Positions 39,606-49,425 of a stretch of DNA of 64,000 nt are shown piece by piece (positions within the stretch are counted from its first letter, which is position 1; each line of letters starts with the position of its first letter). The stretch lies in assembly GCA_015068725.1 (NCBI GenBank), contig SVKA01000005.1, forward strand, positions 1 to 64,000. Reading direction: 5' to 3'. Origin of the DNA: Oscillospiraceae bacterium. Lineage in GTDB: Bacteria; Bacillota; Clostridia; UBA1381; UMGS1253. The position numbers and the translations under genes are program-made. The notes under the pieces were generated by a model that was given only the letters and a program-made list of their open reading frames with translations, did no database searches and was not told where the DNA came from.

Positions 39606-40076
39606 ATGGCTATAAGAAATATACGCGAAGAGGGCGACGAAATTTTAAGAAAAAAGAGCCGCGAGGTGAGCGTTTTTGATGAAAAGCTTAGCGTGCTTAT
39701 TGATGATATGTACGATACAATGTATCAGGCAAATGGCGTAGGTCTTGCAGCGGTGCAGGTCGGAATATTAAAGCGCGTCGTTGTAGTTGATACGCGTGAG
39801 GAGGGTGAAAAGCTTGAGCTTGTAAACCCTGAGATTATATCAAAACAAGGTAGCCGTGAAGTCTTGGAAGGATGCCTTAGTGTGCCCGGTGTGCACGGAT
39901 ATGTTGTGCGCCCCGAAAAGGTTACTCTAAAAGCACAGGACAGACACGGTGAGTGGCACGAATACAGCGCTGAAGGTCTTTTGGCGCAGGCGTTTTGTCA
40001 CGAAACAGAGCATCTTGACGGAGGATTGTTTGTTGACAAGGTTACAGAATATATTGACAACGAAGATTACGAATAG
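39606..40076 (+). CDS. def: Peptide deformylase
   Basis: GVGLAAVQVG, EGCLSVPG, CHETEHLDG motifs. Confidence 0.96.
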   Translation: MAIRNIREEGDEILRKKSREVSVFDEKLSVLIDDMYDTMYQANGVGLAAVQVGILKRVVVVDTREEGEKLELVNPEIISKQGSREVLEGCLSVPGVHGYVVRPEKVTLKAQDRHGEWHEYSAEGLLAQAFCHETEHLDGGLFVDKVTEYIDNEDYE

Positions 40077-40136
40077 TTTTTATTTAAAGACAAAGTATAT
40101 GATGACAAAATTTTTTATTGATGGAAGGTACGCTTT

Positions 40137-41084
40137 ATGAGAGTATTATTTATGGGCACGCCCGATTTTGCCGTAGGGTGTTTAAAGGCGCTTTGCGAAA
40201 ATAGCTTTGACGTTTGCGGCGTTGTAAGCCAGCCCGACAAGCCAAAGGGCAGAGGGCACAAATTGCAGCCGACGCCCGTACACGAGTATGCCGACAGTAT
40301 GAATATAGCGGTTTATCAGCCCGAAAAAATAAAAAACGGCGAGCTTGTGGAAGTGTTAAACGAAACAAAGCCCGATGTAATTATTGTTGTTGCATACGGA
40401 AAGATTTTGCCCGAATATATATTAAATTACCCAAAATACGGCTGCATTAACGTGCATGCGTCTCTTCTTCCGAAATACAGAGGTGCAGCGCCTATACAAA
40501 GATGTATTATAGATGGCGAAAAAGAAACCGGTGTTACAACAATGTATATGGAAAAAGGGCTCGATACGGGCGACATGATACTTAAAAAGGTGATAGATAT
40601 CGACGAAGAGGAAACTGCGGCAACGCTTCACGATAAACTTATGAACCTTGGCGCGCAGGTTCTAATAGAAACGCTTGAAATGGTAAAGGACGGCAGCGTA
40701 AAAGCTGAAAAACAAGATGATGCACAAAGCTCGTATGCGCCAATGATTGACAAGGCGAGCGCGCTCATTGACTGGCAAAAAAGCGCGAGAGAAATTGCCA
40801 ATCTTGTGCGTGGTATGAATCCGTATCCGTTTGCTTATACTTATTATAACGATAAAATGATGAAAATCGGTCAGGCGCAGGTTATAGAAACGCAAAAAAA
40901 CGATGCGTGCGGAAAAATCCTTGGAGCATCAAAAGACGGCATTTTGGTAGCGTGTGGTGAGGGAAGCCTTCTTATAAAGATGGTGCAGTTTGAGGGCAAA
41001 AAAATGATGAGTGTGCGTGATTATCTTGCAGGGCACTTGGTTGATGCAGATGTAATTTTGACAAGTACGCGAAAGGAAGATTAA
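40137..41084 (+). CDS. fmt: Methionyl-tRNA formyltransferase
   Basis: MRVLFMGTPDFAVGCLKAL; INVHASLLPKYRGAAPIQ. Confidence 0.96.
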   Translation: MRVLFMGTPDFAVGCLKALCENSFDVCGVVSQPDKPKGRGHKLQPTPVHEYADSMNIAVYQPEKIKNGELVEVLNETKPDVIIVVAYGKILPEYILNYPKYGCINVHASLLPKYRGAAPIQRCIIDGEKETGVTTMYMEKGLDTGDMILKKVIDIDEEETAATLHDKLMNLGAQVLIETLEMVKDGSVKAEKQDDAQSSYAPMIDKASALIDWQKSAREIANLVRGMNPYPFAYTYYNDKMMKIGQAQVIETQKNDACGKILGASKDGILVACGEGSLLIKMVQFEGKKMMSVRDYLAGHLVDADVILTSTRKED

Positions 41085-41085
41085 T

Positions 41086-41778
41086 ATGTATTATCCGATA
41101 TATGATAGCACATACCTTATATATGTGTTAATACCCGTCATAATTTCGATATGGGCAAGTGCAAGGGTTAATTCTACCTTTAAAAAATATTCAAAACATT
41201 CAAATGAGCGCGGCCTTAGCGCAGCGCAGGTTACAAGAATGATACTCGACAATGGTGGGCTTTCGAACGTGGCGATAGAGCGCATCGCAGGCGAGCTTAC
41301 AGACCATTATGACCCGCGCACAAATACGATAAGGCTTTCCGACAGTGTATATAATTCAACCTCTGTGGCGGCGATTGGCGTTGCTGCGCACGAGGCGGGA
41401 CACGCCTTTCAGCATGCGAAGGGATATTTTCCCATCAAGGTTCGAAATTCTCTTGTACCTGTTGCAAATCTTGCATCACGTCTTGCAATGCCGCTTATAC
41501 TCTTAGGCTTTTTTATGGAGCTTGGCGGTCTTGTAAGTGGAGCGATTATTTTATACAGTGCGGTGGTGCTTTTCTCACTTGTAACGCTGCCTGTTGAGTT
41601 TAATGCTTCAAGACGGGCGCTCAGGGTGCTTGATGAATATGGAATTTTGACAAACGAAGAAAACGGCGCAGCAAAAAAGGTACTTGGTGCGGCGGCTATG
41701 ACATACGTTGCGTCAATGCTTGTAGCGCTTGGAAGCTTTCTTCGTGTGCTTGCGCTTTTTGGAAGACGCCGCGACTGA
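41086..41778 (+). CDS. Neutral zinc metallopeptidase, YugP family
   Basis: GVAAHEAGHAFQHAKGYFPIKVRNSLVPVANLAS (HExxH-type); multiple TM. Confidence 0.9.
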   Translation: MYYPIYDSTYLIYVLIPVIISIWASARVNSTFKKYSKHSNERGLSAAQVTRMILDNGGLSNVAIERIAGELTDHYDPRTNTIRLSDSVYNSTSVAAIGVAAHEAGHAFQHAKGYFPIKVRNSLVPVANLASRLAMPLILLGFFMELGGLVSGAIILYSAVVLFSLVTLPVEFNASRRALRVLDEYGILTNEENGAAKKVLGAAAMTYVASMLVALGSFLRVLALFGRRRD

Positions 41779-41807
41779 TAAAAAGCGGTTATACAAAGGA
41801 TTAATTT

Positions 41808-43151
41808 ATGGAAAAAGTGAAAATGAGTGCGCGCGCATGCGCGTATAAAATACTTTATAAAATTGAAAATGAAAATAGCTTTTCAAATATGGCGCTAAAA
41901 GAAGGACTTTCGGGGTGTGCACTCGAAGGTGCAGACAGACGATTGGTAGCTTCGATAGTGTATGGCTGCGTAAAATATAAAAGGTATCTTGATTATATTA
42001 TATCGCAGTTTTCGAGCGTGAAAATAAAAAAGCTTTCGCTAAATGTTTTAATACTGCTTCGTATGGGAGCATATCAGATTGTAAAGCTTAACCGTGTGCC
42101 CGACAGCGCTGCAGTAAATGAAAGCGTCAAGCTTGCGCAAAAATATGCATATCGCTCAAAAGCGTTTATAAATGCCGTTTTAAGAAAGATATCAGACCAA
42201 AAGGATAGTATAAAAATGCCGGATGATTTGAAAGAGCGGCTAAAGGTTGAGTGCTCATTTCCTGATGAGATTGCTGATATGTTATTAGCGGAGCACGGAG
42301 CAGAGAATGCAGGCTCTCTTATGCGTGCACTAAATGAAAATGCACCGCTTACAGTGCGTGTAAATACGCTTAAAACAGATAAAGAAAGCCTTGCAAAAAT
42401 TCTTTTGGATGAAGGAGTAACTGCAAAGGAGTGCGGCGTAGACAATATGCTTGTGCTTGAAGGAATAAGCGACATAGCATCGCTCGAAAGCTACAAAAAA
42501 GGTCTTTTTACACCGCAGGGTATTGGCTCGTACTTTGCTTCGTATATACTTTCGCCAAAGAAGGGTGAGTGTGTAATAGATGTCTGTGCGGCGCCCGGCG
42601 GAAAGAGTACGCACATAGCTGAAATTATGGAAAATAAAGGAGTTATACATTCGTTTGATATACATTCTCACCGCGCAGCGCTTATAGAAAGCAGCGCAAA
42701 AAGGCTCGGGATTGATATTATAAAAACAAAAGTGGCAGACAGCTCGCAGTTTATGTGCGAATATGAGAGCATAGCAGACTGCGTGCTTGCAGATGTGGTT
42801 TGCAGTGGCCTTGGCGTTATACGAAAAAAGCCCGATATAAAATGGAGCTTTGATACAGACAAGCTTGACGAGCTTGCGTCTTTACAGTACAAAATTCTGT
42901 CATCTGCAAGCAGATATGTAAAAAAAGGCGGCAGTCTTGTTTACAGTACATGCACAATTACAAAACAGGAAAATATGGATGTTGTAGAGCGGTTTTTAAA
43001 AGAAAATGACGAGTTTGAGCCTTGTGCGTTTGATGAGATGCTGCCAGAAAAATATGTAAAGCCAAGCGCAAAAGAGGGATATATACAGTTTTATCCTCAC
43101 ACAGACTCGGTTGATGGATTTTTTATATATAAATTAAGAAGGAAAAGTTAA
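41808..43151 (+). CDS. rsmB: 16S rRNA (cytosine-967-C5)-methyltransferase
   Basis: VIDVCAAPGGKSTHIAEIM; DVVCSGLGVIRKKPDIKW; YSTCTITKQEN. Confidence 0.95.
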   Translation: MEKVKMSARACAYKILYKIENENSFSNMALKEGLSGCALEGADRRLVASIVYGCVKYKRYLDYIISQFSSVKIKKLSLNVLILLRMGAYQIVKLNRVPDSAAVNESVKLAQKYAYRSKAFINAVLRKISDQKDSIKMPDDLKERLKVECSFPDEIADMLLAEHGAENAGSLMRALNENAPLTVRVNTLKTDKESLAKILLDEGVTAKECGVDNMLVLEGISDIASLESYKKGLFTPQGIGSYFASYILSPKKGECVIDVCAAPGGKSTHIAEIMENKGVIHSFDIHSHRAALIESSAKRLGIDIIKTKVADSSQFMCEYESIADCVLADVVCSGLGVIRKKPDIKWSFDTDKLDELASLQYKILSSASRYVKKGGSLVYSTCTITKQENMDVVERFLKENDEFEPCAFDEMLPEKYVKPSAKEGYIQFYPHTDSVDGFFIYKLRRKS

Positions 43152-43166
43152 AAAGGAAGTACTATA

Positions 43167-44192
43167 ATGCAGGATTTAAGAAGTCTTACATATACAGAGC
43201 TTGAAAAATTTATTATAGATATCGGTGAAGCGCGTTTTCGGGCAGGGCAGATTTTTTCGTGGCTACACCAGAAGGGTGCGATGTGCTTTGATGATATGAC
43301 AAATTTGTCAAAGCCTTTAAAGGAAAAGCTTTCGGCTATTTCGTATATAAGCCGCGCGCATATAGAGGAAAAATATGTATCAAAGCTTGACGGCACTGTT
43401 AAATATCTTATAGGCTTTGATGACGGAGAATGTGTGGAAACGGTTATAATGCGCTATCACCACGGCATTACGGCGTGTATATCTTCGCAGGTAGGCTGCA
43501 GAATGGGTTGTAGATTTTGCGCTTCTACGATTGGCGGGAAAAAGCGTGATTTGCTATCGGGCGAGATAATCCTTCAGCTTATTTTGGCGCAAAACGATAT
43601 TGGTGAGCGTATATCAAATATTGTAATGATGGGCATTGGTGAGCCGCTTGATAATTTTGAAAATGTGAAACGGTTTTTGATAAATGTAAATGATGAGCGT
43701 GGTTTAAATATTGGCTATCGCCATATTTCGCTTTCGACGTGCGGCGTCGTGCCCGGAATTGATGAGCTTTCAAAAATGAATATTCCGATTACACTCTCAA
43801 TTTCTCTCCACGCACCAAATGATGAAATAAGAAGCACGACAATGCCTGTAAACAATCGCTGGCCGATTAGCGAGCTTTTGGCGGCGTGCAAGCGTTATCA
43901 GGCGGTTACAACGAGGCGCATTTCGTTTGAATATGCGATGATTGATGGCGTAAACGATAGCACAGAAAATGCACGCGAGCTTGCAAGGCGGCTCGGTGGC
44001 ATAATGTGTCATGTAAATCTGATACCTGTAAACAATGTGGCTGAGCGTGATTATAAAAAGAGCAACGCAGATACAATTAAAAGGTTTATAAAAGCTTTGG
44101 AAGATGCAGGTATCGTGGCAACTGTACGGCGCGAGCTTGGCTCGGATATTTCGGCTTCGTGCGGACAGCTTCGTCAAAAAAGACTTGTGTAG
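43167..44192 (+). CDS. rlmN: 23S rRNA (adenine2503-C2)-methyltransferase, radical SAM
   Basis: CISSQVGCRMGCRFCASTIGG; MMGIGEPLDN; SLHAPNDEIRSTTMPVNN. Confidence 0.96.
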   Translation: MQDLRSLTYTELEKFIIDIGEARFRAGQIFSWLHQKGAMCFDDMTNLSKPLKEKLSAISYISRAHIEEKYVSKLDGTVKYLIGFDDGECVETVIMRYHHGITACISSQVGCRMGCRFCASTIGGKKRDLLSGEIILQLILAQNDIGERISNIVMMGIGEPLDNFENVKRFLINVNDERGLNIGYRHISLSTCGVVPGIDELSKMNIPITLSISLHAPNDEIRSTTMPVNNRWPISELLAACKRYQAVTTRRISFEYAMIDGVNDSTENARELARRLGGIMCHVNLIPVNNVAERDYKKSNADTIKRFIKALEDAGIVATVRRELGSDISASCGQLRQKRLV

Positions 44193-44230
44193 TTTTTAAT
44201 AAAGCATTTTGCCGGATTGGAGGGATGATT

Positions 44231-44959
44231 ATGATATCAGCTTTTGAAAGTGATATTGGACGCATAAGAGGAGAAAATCAGGATTTTTGTTATTCATTTT
44301 CTTTAAAGAATGCGCTTTTTGCTATTGTGGCCGATGGTATGGGCGGCGCAAACGGCGGCTCTGTGGCAAGCAAAATTGCCGTGGAGGCAGTTAAAAAAAC
44401 GATTGAAAAGGATTACGAGGCGTCAATGAGCAAGGGTGCACTTGTTGATATGCTTATTACAAGCGTACGCACTGCAAATATTGAGGTTTTGGAGTATGCA
44501 GCAAAGCATGATTCGCTTGAAGGAATGGGAACGACTCTCGTATTGGCGGCGGTGCGCTCTGATAAGGCAGTGATTTTAAATATAGGCGATAGCAGAGCTT
44601 ATTTTGTTTTTGATAATGAGCTAAGACAGGTAACGAAGGACCAGTCATATGTTCAGCACCTTGTTGACAAAGGCGAGATAAGTGCCGAGGAGGCGAAAAA
44701 TCATCCGAAAAAGAATGTCATAATGCAGGCGGTCGGAACAGGTGATGCGATTTGTCCTGACATATACGAAATTGATTACAACGGGGAAACGATTCTTTTG
44801 TGCTCGGATGGCCTTTATAACAAGGTTGGCGCAGATGATATAATAAAAACTGTAAATGATGAGAGCCTTTCGCCAAAGGACAGAGTAAAAGAGCTTATAC
44901 ATATGGCAAATGATGCGGGCGGCGAGGATAATATCAGTGCGGTTTTGATATGCAAATAA
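44231..44959 (+). CDS. prpC: PP2C-family Ser/Thr phosphatase
   Basis: ENQDFCYSF, VADGMGGANGGSVAS, NIGDSRAY, LLCSDGLYN, DNISAVLI; ATG 44231 with GGAGGG RBS. Confidence 0.93.
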   Translation: MISAFESDIGRIRGENQDFCYSFSLKNALFAIVADGMGGANGGSVASKIAVEAVKKTIEKDYEASMSKGALVDMLITSVRTANIEVLEYAAKHDSLEGMGTTLVLAAVRSDKAVILNIGDSRAYFVFDNELRQVTKDQSYVQHLVDKGEISAEEAKNHPKKNVIMQAVGTGDAICPDIYEIDYNGETILLCSDGLYNKVGADDIIKTVNDESLSPKDRVKELIHMANDAGGEDNISAVLICK

Positions 44960-44996
44960 ATTTCTTTTGAATTATAAAAAAGAAAGGGATGGCTTT

Positions 44997-46922
44997 ATGA
45001 TAAATGAAAATATACAAATCGGTACGCTTCTTGATGGCCGATATGAAATAATAGAAAAAATCGGCACGGGAGGAATGGCAGAGGTATATAAGGCGAAATG
45101 CCTTCTTCTCAACAGACTTGTGGCAATAAAAGCGCTAAAATCCGAGTTTTCGGGAGATGAGGATTTTGTGCATCGTTTCGAGGTCGAGGCGCAGGCAGCA
45201 GCAAGCCTTTCACATCCGAATATCGTATCGGTATACGATGTTGGCACAGGATTTGGAAGACATTATATTGTTATGGAGCTTGCAGAGGGTATTACCTTAA
45301 AGGAATATATCGCAAAAAACGGACCTCTGGAATGGAGAGAGGCGGCAGCCTTTGCAGCGCAGATTTGCTCGGGGCTTGAATGTGCGCACAAAAAGGGAAT
45401 CATTCACCGCGACATAAAGCCGCATAATATTATAGTAACAAAAAACGGCGTTGCAAAGGTAACTGATTTTGGTATTGCGCGTGCGGCAACCTCGTCGACG
45501 ATGGTTGCTGACAGCTCGGTAATCGGTTCGGCGCACTATTTGTCGCCCGAGCAGGCGCGTGGCGGATATACAGATGCGAAAACTGATATATACTCGGTTG
45601 GCATTACACTCTATGAGATGCTTACAGGTCGCGTTCCGTTTGACTCGGAAAGCGCTGTTTCGGTTGCTATGATGCATGTATCACAAAAACCTGCTTCGCC
45701 GAGAGATATAAATCCCCAGATACCTGAGGATATAGAAAAAATTACCTTAAAGGCTATGAGCAAGGAACAGAATATGCGTTATCAGAGCGCAGGCGAAATG
45801 GTAGAGGACATTAATGCTGCGTTGGCGAATTTGCCAATTTCGGTATATGATGACTTTGATGATGTAAAAACGCCAGACGCAGAAGGTGATAATATGTCAA
45901 AACACAAAAGAAGTGCCGCTAAAACTAAAAAGAGAAAAAAATCCGGCAAAGCAAAGATAGCGTATACAAAAAGCGAAAAACGCATGATAGCTTTTGCTGT
46001 GCTTGCTGCTATTGTGTTGCTTGGCATTGTAGGTATTGCATTTATGTCGTTTTTTGGTGGCTTTGGCTCATCACAATGGGATGAAACGGTTGTGCCTGCA
46101 ATCGAGGGGCAAAAGCTTGAAGATGCACAAAAGCTTTTGAAAAAAGCAAAGCTTGAGATTGATATTGAGGAGCAGATTGCTTCTGTGCAGTATGAAAAGG
46201 ACATTATAATTTCTCAGGAGCCTGCGGCGGAAAGAAGCGTAAAAAAAGGCTCTAAGGTGAGAGTAAAGGTCAGCGTGGGTATTGGTGCACAGGTTTTGGT
46301 GCCCAATGTGGTAAGCTATGAAAAAGAGAATGCAAAGGCTACTCTTGAAAATGCGGGCTTTGTAGTTGTAATGACGGAAGAGGAAAGCGAAACTGTACCG
46401 GTATCAAGCGTAATACGTCAGATTCCGGGTCCTGGCAGCGAAGCGAAAACGGGCGACACCGTGCGCCTTTATATAAGTACAAAAATAAAGCCTGAGCAGG
46501 CGAGTGTGCCAAATGTAATAGGCAAGTCTTTGGCGCAGGCGAAAAATGATATCGAGGCTGCGGGATTTGTAGTGGGTAATGTTGCCGAGGTTGAATCGGA
46601 TAAAAGCGTAGGAAGCGTAATAGAGCAAAGCCCCAGAGCAAATGAGATGGCGGATAAAAAGAGTGCGATAGCACTTAATGTGAGTAAGGGAACAAGCGCT
46701 ACGCCTACACCGGCGCCGAAGGTTAAAACAATAAGTCTTCCCGTTCCGCAAAACAAAGAAGCTACACAAATACGAATAGTAGCAAACGGAAAACAGATAC
46801 ACGATGCACTTCATCATAAAAACGAGATAAGCTTTGATATACAGGTAACGGGCAGAAGCACCGCTACGCTCGAAATCTATCACGACTCAAATCTTGTTGG
46901 AACGCAAACTATTAATTTTTAA
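44997..46922 (+). CDS. prkC: PASTA-domain Ser/Thr kinase (PrkC/PknB-like)
   Basis: GTGGMAEVYKAK, HRDIKPHNIIV, DFGIA; TM then three PASTA repeats and an extra C-terminal domain; ATG 44997 with AAAGGG RBS. Confidence 0.95.
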   Translation: MINENIQIGTLLDGRYEIIEKIGTGGMAEVYKAKCLLLNRLVAIKALKSEFSGDEDFVHRFEVEAQAAASLSHPNIVSVYDVGTGFGRHYIVMELAEGITLKEYIAKNGPLEWREAAAFAAQICSGLECAHKKGIIHRDIKPHNIIVTKNGVAKVTDFGIARAATSSTMVADSSVIGSAHYLSPEQARGGYTDAKTDIYSVGITLYEMLTGRVPFDSESAVSVAMMHVSQKPASPRDINPQIPEDIEKITLKAMSKEQNMRYQSAGEMVEDINAALANLPISVYDDFDDVKTPDAEGDNMSKHKRSAAKTKKRKKSGKAKIAYTKSEKRMIAFAVLAAIVLLGIVGIAFMSFFGGFGSSQWDETVVPAIEGQKLEDAQKLLKKAKLEIDIEEQIASVQYEKDIIISQEPAAERSVKKGSKVRVKVSVGIGAQVLVPNVVSYEKENAKATLENAGFVVVMTEEESETVPVSSVIRQIPGPGSEAKTGDTVRLYISTKIKPEQASVPNVIGKSLAQAKNDIEAAGFVVGNVAEVESDKSVGSVIEQSPRANEMADKKSAIALNVSKGTSATPTPAPKVKTISLPVPQNKEATQIRIVANGKQIHDALHHKNEISFDIQVTGRSTATLEIYHDSNLVGTQTINF

Positions 46923-46939
46923 CCTGAGGGGGCATTTTT

Positions 46940-47803
46940 ACGACAGGAGTAATCGTTAAAGGAATAGGCGGATTTTACTATATCAAGACGCCTGAAGGGC
47001 TTTATGAATGTAAGGCGCGAGGAAAATTCAGAAAAGACGGCATAGTTTTAATGGTGGGCGACTATGTTGATGTTGAAATTAAAAACGGTAAGGGCAGTAT
47101 AGAAAATATACACCCTCGAAGCTCGATGCTTATACGCCCTGCCGTAGCAAATATAAATCAGCTTGTTGTGGTTTGCGCTCTTGCATCGCCGCAGCCGCAT
47201 CCCGCTTTGATTGACAGCTTTCTTATAATGGGGCATCATAGCGGACTGGATACAGTTTTGTGCTTTAATAAATCCGATTTGGAGCACACAGAAGAGATAA
47301 AAAAAGCATATCGGGATGCGGGTTGTAAAATTGTTGTTACAAGCACACAGACGGGCGAGGGCGTTGATGAATTAAGAGAGCTTCTGACGGGGAAAATAAC
47401 GGCGTTTGCCGGAAACTCGGGCGTGGGAAAATCGAGCCTTTTAAATGCACTCGGCGTTTCGTATGAGCTTGAAACAGGAGCGGTGAGTAAAAAAATTCAG
47501 CGCGGGCGTCATACGACGCGTCATGTGGAGCTTTTAGAGCTTGATAATGGCGCATTGGTGCTTGATACACCGGGATTTTCGAGCTTTGAGATGCCAAAGA
47601 TACGTGCAGGAGAGCTTGAAAACTATTTTGCGGAGTTTGAGCCGTATCTTGGAAGATGCAAATTTCGCGGATGCTCGCATACGGGAGAGCCGGGTTGCGC
47701 GGTGATTGATGCCGTTTTAAAGGGCGAGATTTCAAAAATGCGCCACGAGAGCTATAAGAGTCTTTACGAGCAGCAAAAAAAGCTTAAAGAATGGGAAATA
47801 TAG
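46940..47803 (+). CDS. rsgA: Ribosome small subunit-dependent GTPase A, apparent ACG start
   Basis: FAGNSGVGKSSLLNAL, DTPGFSSFE, CRFRGCSH-type zinc motif (CKFRGCSHTGEPGC). In-frame (T)TGVIVKGIGGFYYIKTPEGLYECKARGKFRKDGIVL upstream of ATG 47051 is the expected OB-fold N-terminus; no ATG/GTG/TTG exists between stop 46925 and 47051. Confidence 0.88.
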   Translation, partial: TTGVIVKGIGGFYYIKTPEGLYECKARGKFRKDGIVLMVGDYVDVEIKNGKGSIENIHPRSSMLIRPAVANINQLVVVCALASPQPHPALIDSFLIMGHHSGLDTVLCFNKSDLEHTEEIKKAYRDAGCKIVVTSTQTGEGVDELRELLTGKITAFAGNSGVGKSSLLNALGVSYELETGAVSKKIQRGRHTTRHVELLELDNGALVLDTPGFSSFEMPKIRAGELENYFAEFEPYLGRCKFRGCSHTGEPGCAVIDAVLKGEISKMRHESYKSLYEQQKKLKEWEI

Positions 47804-47834
47804 GACGCAGAGGTATAATCAAAGGAGAAGAAAA

Positions 47835-48500
47835 ATGATAAAAATTGCACCATCTATTTTATCGGCGGATTTTTCGTGCCTGAAAGAGCAAATACAGCAA
47901 ATCGAAAAAGGCGGGGCAAAGTATGTTCATATAGACGTAATGGACGGAATGTTTGTACCAAACATTACTATGGGACCTGTTGTTATCGAAAGTATACGAA
48001 AGCATACAGACCTTGTTTTTGACGTTCATTTGATGATTGAAGAGCCTGAAAGATATATAAAAGAGTTTGCCGAGGCGGGCGCAGATATTATAACTGTTCA
48101 TGTCGAGGCGACAAAGGATATCCGCGGCTGTATAGAAAAGATAAAAAGCTTTAAAAAACGTGCGGGTGTGTCTATCAAGCCCGCTACACCCGTAAGCGCC
48201 ATTAAAGATATCCTGGGCGAACTTGATATGGTGCTTGTAATGTCGGTCGAGCCTGGTTTTGGCGGACAAAAGTATATTGACAGTGCCGATGAAAAGCTCC
48301 GTGAGCTAAAAGAGCTTATGCCTGCGGGAACGGACATTTCTGTTGATGGCGGAATAAAGCTTGATAATATTGACCGTGTGATTAAAAACGGTGCAAATAC
48401 TGTTGTTGCAGGAAGCGCGGTTTTTGGTGCAGAAAATATAGAAGAGCAGACAAGACTTTTTGTAGATCTTGCAAATAAAATCGAGGCGCAGTGCGTATGA
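47835..48500 (+). CDS. rpe: Ribulose-phosphate 3-epimerase
   Basis: KIAPSILSADFSCLKEQI; HIDVMDGMFVPNITMGP; MSVEPGFGGQKYI. Confidence 0.97.
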   Translation: MIKIAPSILSADFSCLKEQIQQIEKGGAKYVHIDVMDGMFVPNITMGPVVIESIRKHTDLVFDVHLMIEEPERYIKEFAEAGADIITVHVEATKDIRGCIEKIKSFKKRAGVSIKPATPVSAIKDILGELDMVLVMSVEPGFGGQKYIDSADEKLRELKELMPAGTDISVDGGIKLDNIDRVIKNGANTVVAGSAVFGAENIEEQTRLFVDLANKIEAQCV

Positions 48501-49117
48501 GAGCGGTTATAATTTGTGGTGGCGATATAGGAAATTATGAACGCGCGAAGGCGTGTATAAAGCCAGGCGATATGATTATATGCGCAGACTCGGGGTATGC
48601 TCATGCAAAAAAAATGAATATAAAGCCCGATGTTGTGCTTGGCGATTTTGACTCATACAAAAAAGATGATGTTATTTGTGATGATATAAAGATTTATCCG
48701 GCAAAAAAGGACTTTACCGATTCAGAAATTGCAGCGGATTATGCACTCAAAAACGGAGCGGATGAAATACTGCTTTTGGCAGCTACGGGAGGACGCCTTG
48801 ACCATACGCTCGCAAATATATATCTTTTAAAAACTATTTCTCAAAGAGGGATTTTTATAAGTATTTTTGATGGAGCGTCAACAACATATTATTTGAGTAA
48901 CGAACTTTCACTAAAGGGTAAAAAGGGTGATTTGCTATCGCTTGTTCCGTTCTCAGAGGCATCTGATATCACTACATGGGGGCTTGAATATGCTTTGTCA
49001 AAACAGCCGCTTCCAAGTACGGGAGTGAGCAACGTATTTATATGTGATGGGGTAAAAATTAAAATTGGTTCGGGAGAGGCGATTGCCATACATACTCCAA
49101 ATGGGCATGTCATATGA
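48497..49117 (+). CDS. thiN: Thiamine pyrophosphokinase
   Basis: ICADSGYAHAKKMNIKPDVVLGDFDS; LAATGGRLDHTLANIYLL; ATGA overlap with rpe. Confidence 0.92.
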   Translation: MRAVIICGGDIGNYERAKACIKPGDMIICADSGYAHAKKMNIKPDVVLGDFDSYKKDDVICDDIKIYPAKKDFTDSEIAADYALKNGADEILLLAATGGRLDHTLANIYLLKTISQRGIFISIFDGASTTYYLSNELSLKGKKGDLLSLVPFSEASDITTWGLEYALSKQPLPSTGVSNVFICDGVKIKIGSGEAIAIHTPNGHVI

Positions 49118-49140
49118 TGGAAAATATTTAGTTGTGTCGC

Positions 49141-49187
49141 AAAAAAAGACTGTGATGAAACAAATTTGTTTTGTCGCAGTCTTTTTA
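49141..49187 (+). terminator. Long imperfect hairpin terminator closing the yicC-thiN operon
   Basis: AAAAGACTGTGATGAAACAAATTTGTTTTGTCGCAGTCTTTTT. Confidence 0.8.
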
Positions 49188-49255
49188 TGTTGTTGGCGTA
49201 TGGGTGCAAAATGCACGAAAACTTTATACAAAAATTGTATATTATCACATACGGC

Positions 49256-49295
49256 AAAAAATTTTTAAAAAAAATTTAAAAAAATTTTAAAAAAA
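49256..49295. repeat. 11-bp-phased A-tracts (A6T5-A8T3-A7T4-A7) upstream of the mraZ promoter
   Basis: Direct reading: AAAAAATTTTT AAAAAAAATTT AAAAAAATTTT AAAAAAA. Confidence 0.9.
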
Positions 49296-49345
49296 CTATT
49301 GAAAAATATACGTAAATCGTGTAAAATTTGAGTTACAAAGGGGAA

Positions 49346-49375
49346 AAAGTGTTATAAAGTGGTTGCAAGTGGTTA
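49346..49375 (+). promoter_or_regulatory. Triplicate 10-bp direct repeats, candidate MraZ operator
   Basis: AAAGTGTTAT / AAAGTGGTTG / CAAGTGGTTA, contiguous 10-bp units. Confidence 0.8.
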
Positions 49376-49391
49376 AAAACTATGTTAAAAT
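49363..49391 (+). promoter_or_regulatory. Sigma-A type promoter for dcw cluster (mraZ)
   Basis: TTGCAA-N17-TAAAAT; -35 lies within the repeats. Confidence 0.65.
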
Positions 49392-49425
49392 AGTATTACA
49401 ATCGCCAAAGGTGAGGTGAGTTAGC

